DNA of 64,000 nt. It comes from Rostratula benghalensis (Eukaryota > Chordata > Aves > Charadriiformes > Rostratulidae). Positions 1-64,000 of the stretch are shown piece after piece. A program made the translations under genes and the position numbers. The first letter of the stretch is position 1. Each line of letters opens with the position of its first letter. The stretch is taken from assembly GCA_013399305.1 (NCBI GenBank), contig VXAI01000137.1:118489-182488 (forward strand), given 5' to 3'. The notes under the pieces are model-generated. The model worked only from the letters and a program-made list of their open reading frames with translations, did not search any database and was not told the origin of the DNA.

Positions 1-54838
<54,838 letters not shown>

Positions 54839-55045
54839 CGAAGCCAATCACTGGACACGTGGAAGAGGGGGGGGGGAAAGCATCCATTTTCAGTATTTTA
54901 ATTTTTTTACTGCATTGATTGACTGCTGGGATGAAGTAAAATAGTAACCCCTAGGTGTTTGGAAGGGGTTTTATACTTGTATGGTGAATCCCTGAAGCTT
55001 TTCCCTTGGAGTAGGTTAATAAAATGTAATTGACGTACTTCTGAC
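54839..55045 (+). other. MKLN1: MKLN1 3' UTR, minimal extent
   Basis: This non-coding sequence follows the TAA stop directly. It has a run of ten G at 54867-54876 and T-rich stretches, and ends about 20 bases past the first AATAAA (55018-55023), which is followed by T-rich sequence. Mammalian MKLN1 transcripts have 3' UTRs of several kilobases, so the main cleavage site may be much further downstream. The end given here is only the shortest plausible one. Confidence 0.6.
55018..55023 (+). promoter_or_regulatory. Polyadenylation signal AATAAA (proximal)
   Basis: This is a canonical hexamer 180 bases after the stop codon, followed by T-rich sequence from about 55046 that could serve as the downstream element. 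It is the first such signal after the coding sequence. Confidence 0.55.
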
Positions 55046-58000
55046 TAAATATATATATTTTTTCTGACTTTGGATTTTGAGTTAGCAAAAGTAAGATGAA
55101 AAGCGGGGGGGGGACGGGGAGGAAAAAAAAAAACCAACCCAATTGTGCAGTGATTGTTTTTGCCAGTAGAGGACAATTGAGATTTGTGGCTTGTCTGGAA
55201 TTAAAGATGATGGGGTTTATTTGGGGTTTTGTGAGAAAGTGGAGGGGGGGGGAAGGTTGTTCTTTGCTCGTTTGTAGCTTGTCATGATACGTTGCTTTAT
55301 CCTACAACTCCCTCCTCAGCAGTTGAATACCTCGGTGGCAGGACACTGGCATGTGTTGAGGTAACAGTTATGTGTCTGTCTCCAGTCTTGTAATGGCAGT
55401 GTGTCACGTCAAGGGGAGCCCCTGTGACAAATTGCCTGTCTCTTCGTCCCAGAACCAGCCTGACAGTAGTGTCTAATTGCAGAAAATACATAAATGTCTG
55501 TCTGTCTTCTGCTCTCTGGAGTCTTCCTCTTAGACCTGACAGGGAAGTGGGAAACCTCAGAGAAACTGCTGGAGGACGGGAGTGTGGTCATCACCTGCGC
55601 AGACCCCTTTTCAGGGATCCTTCTGTTTCCACTGCTGTGCTTTTCCCACGAGAAACCCTGTGGGTTCTCGTTGAGGACTGGGTCTTCCACCAGATGCACA
55701 CCCGAGCCCTGCAGCCTGACTCTGGGTGGGCTGTAGGATTTCCAAAGCCAATTGTCTTCGTTTACGTGGCACCGATGCTGCTGTTTGCGTTCGTCCAAGT
55801 GTCCGTGCAAAGGGGATGGTTCCCAACAGCTTGTCTCCTTCACTTCTAAAATGCATCTTAGACCTAGACCTGAACGTAAGGGAGGCCCTTTTTAGCATTA
55901 ATCTCTTTGAAAACAAGCTGATGCATCTGTATAGAAAATATATTCTTCCTCACTGAAAGCCTTCTTTATTTATAAGGTAAGGGCTCGGTGCTGCACTGTG
56001 AAGTGGAGGGAAGGCTACGCGTTCCCAGGGTTAGGAACTTCATGCATTCAGTGTCAGTGAGTGCTCAGTACAAACTGGCAGATGTAAATATATAGATAGA
56101 CATATACATACAAATATATATATCTGAGACTGCAAAACCTTGTCTGGCAACATCCATGCCAGGAGGGTGTCGTTGCTGCACCCGCTGTGGCTACGCGACT
56201 TCGCTCGAACTTGATGGCAGTCTTGTGTGTGCAAAGATGATTTGGACTCTTGAAATGAAGAGTGAGTGAAGTGTGGTTTTTTCAGAGCTGGAGTGTCTGC
56301 TTGCTTTGATTGCCTTGTATCACCCCTTTATCATGTTCTTTGTGTGTGACTTTTTGTCGTCCTGGTTTGTTAGGAAAATAATTTAAGTACCCCATAGTCC
56401 ATGTTTAATCACTTAGAGGGGAACAGTGTGTTAGACGCTGGGCTTTGCTGCCTTCAGGGAGGGCTGTACAAATACAGTGTTTGTAAGTGGAGACTGTTCA
56501 GGCGTTGTGTAGTTCAGCGGGTGGCAAATCAGATGTTGGGGAGGGGGGGAAAATCCACTCGGTACGTAGTGCAGTAAATGAAATCCCATTACGTTGTTTT
56601 TTCCAGTGACGTGGAAAATGTGACGTCACTGCTAGGCTTTACCACGTGCTACCTTTGCTGACGCTTTGTTAACTTGCTAAAACAGAGCTTAGACCGTATG
56701 AATGTAGATACTGGTGGTGCTGTTCTGGGGGGATGTTCTGACTGAAGTGATGTTTCCAGTGGGACTGAACTGGGCACTCTTAATGCAACCACCCCAAAAA
56801 TGCTGCAGCCCTCTAGTAGGTAAAATTTCTAGTGCTGTTGTGCTCCCTTATCACCGGATCTCGCTGCCCGCGTACTCTCCAATTTCAGTCAGATGATTCA
56901 GGGCTTTGTGTTTTTTGTGACTGTTTTCTGATCACCCAAGCTGTTGGTCAACTTTTGTGTGTAGTTTTTTTTTGATGATCGTGTTTTGTGAGGTTTAACC
57001 CCAAGGGATAACGCTGAGGCTTGTGGACGGGTGGAAGTTCAGGAATGCCCAAAGCTCTGTGAACGGTGTTGGTGCCGAGCCGTGCATCTCGTCAGGCTTC
57101 ACTTGTGCTACGGAATTTTCATCAAAACTCATTGTTCTCTGTGTCGGGAGCTGCATGCAAAGCCTGACAGCCTGGCTCAGGGTTAGGGTTGTGGTGGGTT
57201 TTTTGTTTGTTTTTTGTTTTTTTTCCTGCACCAGAGGGTAAATTAATAATTTATTTCTTGTTTCTGAGCGAGATGAACGTTGCTTCTGCAGGACTGGCAA
57301 TCCCAGCGTTTCAGGATGATCAGGTATTGACCTGACTTTATCCTGAGGGGATCGATTGCAGCTCGCACGGCTACAGTTTATGGATTACAGCTGGTGATTA
57401 ACCAGCAGAAACAATATTTGCTCAGCTTCGCAGCGTTTGTGGAGCAGCAGAGGCACCCTGTGGCCAGAGAGGTTAATCCGAAGTGAAGGTTTCTTGGGGC
57501 TTTGCCAAGGGTCTTTCCTGCTTCTGTGTCCTTAGAGCTAGGAGTTGAAATGATTTCTTTGCATTGCTGTGCGCTACGCGACCCAGTTTAAAAACTAATT
57601 AAAAATTCCGAGTGGAGAAATATAAATTTCCTTTCAAAACAAGCCAGTTATTGACAAACAGTTATAGGGGGAGTTAGAATTTAATGACAAGCAGATCTTT
57701 ATAAAAGATACTGGTGATATTCCAGGAAGGTGTTACCCGTGAGCATTGCAGATATATTAAAGTGAGGAAGAAAAAAAAAAAAACAAAAACAAAAAACCTG
57801 CTTGATCTGAAAACAGCCACCTGAGACTGTTTCCTGGCACAGTGTATGCCTGGTTACAGATGTACAAGCTGTGCGTGAGGAGTCTTCCAACCTCACCCTT
57901 TTCCGCTCGCGGGCTGGAGCGGAAACTACTTTTTTAGCTTAGAGAAGTCAAACGTACTCCAGTTTTGCCTTTAACCTGCTATTATAAGGTGACTTCGTGT

Positions 58001-58392
58001 CTGGCTTCTAACACCTTTGCACTGCTGTGGTTTATCTCGAAATGAAGCGTTAACTTGTAAATGAAGTAGTGCAGATGGAAGCATCACCACCTGTCAGAGA
58101 GGGACTCATTTATGATACTGGGGTCTTCGAAGCCACAGTTACAAAGTTCTGGTGTGTTTTTTTTAAAGCTGTAGAAGGTCAGGGTGAAATCAACTTTATC
58201 AATATGAACATCAAGACTTCAGTCCTGATTTAGCTTTTTCTTTTTTTGTAAAAGAAAAGAGTCCTTGAGATCCACGAGTTTCATTCTGCAATGACACTGG
58301 CCTCTCAGCCTAGTTGCCCTTATGATATTATTCAGTCTATCATTTCTTTGGAAAACACAAAATTGTTCTTCATACAAGGTTGTTCCTAGAGA

Positions 58393-58398
58393 AATAAA
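58393..58398 (+). promoter_or_regulatory. Candidate distal polyadenylation signal AATAAA
   Basis: This is a canonical hexamer within GAAATAAAGC, followed by CTCTATTTCATTTTTGGTCA, a T-rich downstream stretch. It would give a 3' UTR of about 3.6 kb, closer to the length known from mammalian muskelin mRNAs. Confidence 0.4.
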
Positions 58399-58896
58399 GC
58401 TCTATTTCATTTTTGGTCACTTGGATTAAGCAGAATTCAGTGCGAGTTTCTTAATGCTTGTCTTGGGGCAAGCCCTCATAGTCTGTTGTGAGGCAGAAGT
58501 TCTTGAGAGCTCTTCCGAAAATGATTTCTCCAAGCAAGTGCTGCCGTTGCGGGGTGACCTAGCACAGTTTCACGTGGCAGAAGGACCTACTGAGATGGTG
58601 TTAAGAATGACTGTAGCTGCCTTCTTGCCCCTTTTTTCCAAAGGCCCCATTAATCAATAGTGCTCCTGGGGAGATCTGGAGGTGGATGTGAGGTAGTTAC
58701 TGAAATTAGTTGTAGCTTTTCTCTTCTGCCTCTTTGAAAGATAACACTTGATGTATTAATTCTTAAACACCTCTTCTTTTTGTGGAGTGCAATGAGGAAG
58801 GAGAACTTTCTCGGGAGAGTTTAGTTTGCCCTTTTCCTGTATGGTATCCCATACGTGATGGTTTAGGCAAGTCATGTAAAAAAGAAAATCCAGTCA

Positions 58897-58906
58897 TGTA
58901 AATAAA
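58897..58906 (+). promoter_or_regulatory. Overlapping Pumilio-type octamer and AATAAA
   Basis: TGTAAATA (58897-58904) overlaps AATAAA (58901-58906). The following sequence is G/T-rich. If this signal is used, Pumilio binding and polyadenylation factor binding would compete for the same bases. That is inference; only the motifs are seen. Confidence 0.35.
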
Positions 58907-60700
58907 TGCCTGGGGGAAAATCTATTTAATTGGAAAGATTTTTTTTATTTTTTTTTTAACTTTGTCAAGTGGCATCTAGAGTTAAATTAGGAAACTTTCC
59001 CCCCTCCTAAAAAAAACATATTAAGACATAACTGTAGGAGGATTGTACCGGAGTAAGGATGCAGCGAAGGGCTGAAATTAAATTGTGGATATTTTTTGGT
59101 CACTGATTATAATAACCTCACCTCAAAACTTAATGATTAAAGAGTTGGTGAGCGAATTAATCAGTCTCCTTGTTTGCAGGGGGCAAGCTCTTCGCGGAGG
59201 TGTGGGGCTAGTGGTGAGGGATCCTTCATCTGTGGTTTCCTTCACAGGTGTCAGGGTCTCCATCAGCTGTTTCTTCTTCCAGAAGAGACTCCTTCCAAAG
59301 CGGAGTAATGACTCTGGAAGAGGGTTTTCCACGGGGCTATGTGGAACAGCTGTTTTTCCCATTTGTTTTCCTGATGCCTGTGAGTTTGTAGATGGGAGTT
59401 CTCCCTGCCACGAAGTCATACACCACCCTTGCCCTGCTGTGCAAAACCCATGCTTGTGAGTAAACTCAAACCCGGTTTACTCTGGATAAATCCAGAGCAG
59501 CCTCTGAGAAACACTCGCAACTCGTTGTGAGAAAATTCCGCGTTGATGCCGCTTGTTTAAAATGCAGGAGGGTGGCAGGTCCCTGTAACGCTGATACTGC
59601 TAATTCTCTTGCTGCCTCCTGTATTTCGGGAACTGAGAAGGAAATGCCTTCGTCGAGCTGGTGGAATGAAATTTTTAATGTGAATTAGCACTGCACAACC
59701 TTAAACTCCAATGCTCCTGCATCCCTGTACTTGCGGTGTGTAACACTGGGCTGCTGCTGGGGAAAATGGCAAAAGTTATTAGATACGTTTCCATTCGGTA
59801 GCTTGGGTTTTTTGAAGTGGAAACCCATCTTGGGATAATCCTGAGTCCCGGTGTATGCTTTGAATTTTCTCTTACTAGTTGTGGTTGGCTCGGAGGGGAG
59901 GAGTGTTTGGCTGTTGTCAAGTGAAGTCCCGACAGGAAAAGCAATTTATGTGTGTGTCCCTGGAAGCGCTTGTGTTGTTTTATAGCTGTAGTTATTACAG
60001 AAACAGAGGTGGGCCCAGTTAAAGAAATAATAATAAAAAAAATATATAAATTATAGCTGTTCTGATTAGGGGAAAAACTGGAGAAACTCTGAATGAGCTT
60101 GGCCAATTTTAATAAGGACACGATAATCCGGAGACAGGCCTTATTTTGTGAGAGGGGAGTTTAAGACCCATTAGCTACCTTGTTCTTGACATAGATTGAT
60201 AGTAGTAAATATAGCTGTAAATATTGTTGAAATGTAAATGTACTCTCAGGAGCTTGTTAGTGGATCTAAATGCCTTTGGGTATGGTAGACCTGATCATAC
60301 TGTGTCACGGAAAAGGTTATGCTGGAAATTACTCAAGCTGTGGTAATGACTTAGAGGCAAAATCCCTGTTTTGCTGAAAGCCTCTATTATAATGAAAAGT
60401 TGGAGTGGAAAAAGTAGGTTTACTGCACTGGAACCGTTGTAATAGTACATGGCTCAGCACTTGGATAAATTGACTCCAGATGCTTTTATCTGTAGGCAAT
60501 GGATCCAAACGTGGTTTTAGAGTGGAAGCCAGTTAATGACCTGCTTATTGCCGTTTGAATGTCCCTCAAGAAAACGCTGGGGATGGTGCCAGCAGGTAAT
60601 GCTTCTGGCTTTCCTGGCAGAAGTCAAAGATCTGGTTGGAGCTTTGGATTATCCACGTATGCTTGGGTTATATATCCGTTAAATAAATATATATACACAC

Positions 60701-63391
60701 CTCTGCGGAGGATAGTGGTTCTGTGGGCTGTATATAACGCCAGCTTAGGTGTCAGAGGTCTGTAAGGCACCATCTTCCCCAAGCTCAAGATCCTCAAGGT
60801 AACAGATTGCTGCTGTCTCCTTTGCTATCACATATTTGAAGTCGATTTGTTAGTGATGAGCTCTGGACGCTTGCTGTGACCCAAATTCAGCCCTCTGCTT
60901 CCGAACATCGACAGACTTGCTTAAGCTACTGTCAGTGGATCACTTCAGTACCCTGAAATCTTAATTTATACTTGGTGCAGACAAAGGTACGTGTTGTCTT
61001 GGCTTCCAGCTGTTTGCTCTAAGTCAGCAGAGCTTTTTCTGACCACCTGGAGACTGTTAAGGCTTTGAGGGCTGTCAGAAATCAGTTGACTCTGTTCAGC
61101 TCTAGCCTGGGAAAAGTGGGGTGAGCAAATGGCTCAAAACTGCCTCTACCAGGTTAGATCTTCGGGCTTGCTACTGGTTTGAAAGGAAAAATCTATCATT
61201 AGCATCTAAGTGCGATGGTCAAAACATGATCCCCCGTTTATCCTGACTTTTTCTTTCCCTGCCTGACTGTTCACTGCTATAAAATGCTGTGCCTTTAGAC
61301 TTCCCTCAGTTTAATGGAGTACCTGGTGAGGAATTAAAGGATAGAGCTGCGCGGTGGATATTGAGGCATCAGTTTCTCCGTGTCACATCATCACACTCCC
61401 ATGGCTTCCTTGGCAGAACTCCTTTACTGCTGCCTCTGAAACAGTCAGGGAGGATCCATGTGATTTAGCCTTTTTTTTTTTTTTTTTTTTTTTTTGTCAC
61501 CTCCCCAAAGGCTATTTCTCCCTCAGGGTAAGGATGGGGAAATGTGGGAGCTGATTTCTCCCCAGCAGCAGAGCGCAACACTCCATGAGCCAACGGGAGA
61601 TAACCCTTCCCTCCTCTCTCAGTTGGGTTTATTTTGCGTGGCAACAGGAGATTGATAGCTTGACAATTCTGTCACCTTTCAGGTTCATCTAAATAAGGAG
61701 TCCTAGCTTTCTGCCACCTTGCTTTGCTGATCCCAGATCCTTCACCAGTGGAGGCAAACAGTTGGTGTTTGGTTTGTTTTTATAGTGTGGCAGGGCAAGT
61801 AAAGGGAATGGGAAGAGAAACAGGCTGGGGGACGATGTGTTTAAACCATGCTCTGTCTTTTGTGAAAGGACTTTGAAGACTCTCTTAACACGTGGGTCTG
61901 CTATTTAGAGCTGATTTTATTTCACAAGAGCTGGATTCTCTGTCTCTTTTTCAAATGGAAGCAGTACAATCCCAGGATATTCTTGTCCTGGAACTCCACC
62001 TTGAGCTTTGGCCCTCTCCACCCCAAAGACACCACAGAGATAATTCAATTTAATTTTTCCTCCCTGGTCCCTCTGCAGTGATTGCAAGGATCTGGCCGGG
62101 TTTGATGGTACTCAAATATCCTGGAGTTTGTGCGGCACGATCAGACTGGGTCTGGCAGTCTTAAGAGATTGTTAAAAGCTAAAAATGTTCTGAACTTTCA
62201 GCTGAAAGCTGCCGGTGAGATTAAGGGAGATTAGCTGCTTTTTAATTAATGGGATGGTGGGAAGGCTAGACTGCAGCAGTGGTTACAGCCTTCCTCACAT
62301 CCCAAATACCAGCAGACAGGTTTTTTTCCCCCCCAACGATGAGGAAAATGCAGATGAAATCTCCTGGCTTTGTAACTCGCTGCCCAAGGGATTCAATTAA
62401 TTACTTCATGTTTCACTAAATAGAAACGTACGGCCGCCTGTGAGCGGGGTCTGTTCCTTGAAGAAGCCGCTTTGAGGTTGAAATGTTTGGTTGGGTTTGA
62501 GTTTTTGGTTTGGGTTTTTTTCCTTTGAGATTTTTGACACAAACCTCAGCTCTTAAAAGGGGAAACTGGCTGTTGGCAACCTGTGCTTTCTTAGTTGTGA
62601 GTCAATGACCTCACTGCAAGTTCCTTCTGCCTCTGCTTGCCCTGTGGTGATACCTGCTGATCAGAAGGTGACAACCTGATCTCCCTTCCCCAAGCAGTGT
62701 GGGGACCTCCTGTACTGGAGAAGGCTTCTGTCTAACTGTCGAGGAGATAACTGTTGTACTTGTTTTCCCCCCTCATCTGTTGTGGTAGTTGGGAAGGCAA
62801 ACTAGCACTTAGGGGCTGAATATTTCCTTCATCTCTTCCTCATCATTCCTGTTCTTCCTCCCGTTGGTGTTTTGACGTGCAAACCACTTTTAACTTCAGA
62901 AGCTGCTGTGCCAAGCAGTGGAAAAGAAAACAAAACCCTACGTATTAGTAGCTGTTACTATTTACCAAGGCTGTATTTTCCGCTACGTCTGTCTTCCAGC
63001 ATCCCCTCCTCCACAGCAGGAAATGAGGGGATGCTGGGGAGATTGTAAGGTGGGGAAAAGAGCTTAATTATACCAAGGAATGTGTTTGTGGGAGTCTTGA
63101 GTCTTGGAGGAGGTGCCCTGAACATCTTGGACCGCTTTGACTCAAGCAGAAAAATTACAGCCCGTTGATGTTCCCATTCTTGTGGGCTGGTGGCCTTGTT
63201 TGTCTTGTGTGTGTAGATGCTGAGGTGCAAAGTGGCTCATTTTAGAAGTTTCTGGTCTCAGTCAACTTTTTCCCTTTGGACATTGTGCTTTGAAACTGCT
63301 GGAACAACCGCTCCGTTTTAGACATGTTGATGGCATAGACAGGATTTGGGTGGCTTGGGTTTGAACATTGCTAACATGAATTTTAGAATTG
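60701..63391. other. Intergenic sequence downstream of MKLN1
   Basis: No coding exon, RNA gene or CR1 copy is recognised. It contains a 25-base poly(T) run at 61471-61495. In mammals the next gene beyond the 3' end of MKLN1 is PODXL, but none of it is visible here. Confidence 0.6.
61471..61495 (+). repeat. Poly(T) 25
   Basis: Uninterrupted run of 25 T, the longest homopolymer in the window. No recognisable processed transcript is seen on its upstream or downstream side. Confidence 0.9.
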
Positions 63392-63800
63392 TAGAAGGAC
63401 ATGGGCCTGGTCCAGAGGAGGCCATGAAGATGATCCAAGGGCTGGAGACCCTCTGCTGTGGGGACAGGCTGAGAGAGTTGGGGTTGTTCGGCCTGGAGAA
63501 GAGAAGGCTCCAGGGAGATCTTCTATCCCTCCCTTCCAGTGCCTGATAGGGCTATGGGAGAGATGGGGAGCGACTCTTAATCAGGGAGGGGAGTGATAGG
63601 ACGAGGGGTAATGGTTTTAAACAGAAGGAGGGGAGATTTAGATGAGATACTGGGAAGAAATTCTTTGCTGTGAGGTTGGTGAGACACTGGAACAGGATGA
63701 CCAGAGAAGCTGTGGCTGCCCCATCCCTGGAGGTGTTCCAGGCCAGTCTGGATGGGGCTTTGTCCAACCTGCTCTGGTGGGAGTTGTCCCTGTGATGGAC
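63392..63800 (+). mobile_element. CR1 LINE fragment, sense, 3' tail missing
   Basis: Reads GAAGGACATGGGCCTGGTCC, AAGATGATCCAAGGGCTGGA, GGGACAGGCTGAGAGAGTTG, GGGTTGTTCGGCCTGGAGAA and GTGATAGGACGAGGGGTAAT. It continues with TGCCCCATCCCTGGAGGTGT and CTGGATGGGGCTTTGTCCAA. It breaks off after GGGAGTTGTCCCTG, without the final tail and ATTCTATG motif, so the last 60 or so bases have been lost or rearranged. Confidence 0.92.
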
Positions 63801-64000
63801 GCCATCACCTGGTCTGGGGAGGCTTTGTCAAGCTGTTTCTTTGAGCTGCTGCCTCTACTCTTACTGTGTTGGTCTGGACCTTTGATGTTTGTTATCTTGT
63901 CCTCTGCACCCTCACGTGGTCACCAAAAGCTGGTTACTCCCTGTGTAGTGCTTGGAGTTGAACATCTGCTCCCCTATCCATTCCCCACCCCCCACCCACC
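63801..64000. other. Downstream flank, nothing recognised
   Basis: Non-coding sequence ending in a C-rich stretch (CCCCACCCCCCACCCACC) at the window edge. Confidence 0.6.

Larger units (their letters stand above)
55046..60700 (+). other. Possible long MKLN1 3' UTR extension / downstream flank
   Basis: No recognisable coding exon or CR1 copy is seen here. The stretch contains further AATAAA hexamers at 58393, 58901, 60032 and 60682, and three TGTAAATA Pumilio-type octamers at 56083, 58897 and 60216. It also has G-rich runs at 55104-55122 and 55243-55251, a 9-bp perfect hairpin at 56604-56631, and several short A or T homopolymers. Absence of repeats and presence of AU-rich and Pumilio motifs fit a long UTR, which is known in mammals, but transcription cannot be judged from sequence. 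Overlapping open stretches of about 140 codons on both strands near 55409-55849 have no recognisable domain and I treat them as chance. Confidence 0.4.

Noticed and set aside
55409..55849. Overlapping open frames of about 140 codons on both strands after the muskelin stop
   Set aside because: Two strands open at once, no recognisable family, and position in the likely 3' UTR favour a composition effect over a gene.
57176..57200. Telomere-like GGTTAGGGTT
   Set aside because: Only about one and a half units, too short to indicate an interstitial telomeric repeat.
61441..61520. Possible processed pseudogene marked by the 25-base T run
   Set aside because: No coding similarity or target-site duplication is visible beside the homopolymer.

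Overview
The window is vertebrate nuclear DNA, almost certainly from a bird. It is intron-rich, with canonical GT-AG splice sites. The only interspersed repeat family I can recognise is CR1, the dominant avian LINE. Several CR1 copies keep the diagnostic 3' tail motif ATTCTATG (or its reverse complement).

One protein-coding gene is recognisable: MKLN1 (muskelin), on the + strand, running from before the window to a TAA stop at 54836-54838. Ten coding exons are present: 7633-7745, 24859-25071, 26824-27045, 28803-28932, 38097-38244, 39610-39724, 42381-42520, 44100-44202, 52817-52871 and 54717-54838. All nine exon-exon joins keep the reading frame. Together they encode 453 residues, the complete kelch propeller and the C-terminal tail. 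If the bird protein is 735 residues long like mammalian muskelin, they correspond to about residues 283-735. The discoidin, LisH and CTLH parts would be encoded upstream of base 1. Muskelin is a subunit of the CTLH (GID-type) E3 ubiquitin ligase and has also been linked to receptor trafficking.

Layout: 1-7632 is the 3' part of an intron, with an old CR1 copy. 7746-24858 is a 17.1 kb intron holding four antisense CR1 fragments and short tandem duplications. 24859-28932 is a compact cluster of three exons. 28933-38096 is a 9.2 kb intron with an antisense CR1 and an 805-base assembly gap (34716-35520). 38097-44202 carries four exons with moderate introns. 44203-52816 is an 8.6 kb intron with a back-to-back pair of sense CR1 fragments. 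52817-54838 contains the last two coding exons. Beyond the stop codon lie the 3' UTR (first AATAAA at 55018), a stretch to about 60.7 kb with further polyadenylation signals, Pumilio-type motifs and a hairpin that may be long 3' UTR, and intergenic sequence ending in another sense CR1.

I found no second protein-coding gene, tRNA, rRNA, CRISPR array or novel multi-gene system. The window is an ordinary avian housekeeping-gene locus. The findings are therefore small: tandem splice acceptors, local duplications, CR1 mosaics, G-rich tracts, candidate cis-elements and unexplained open stretches.
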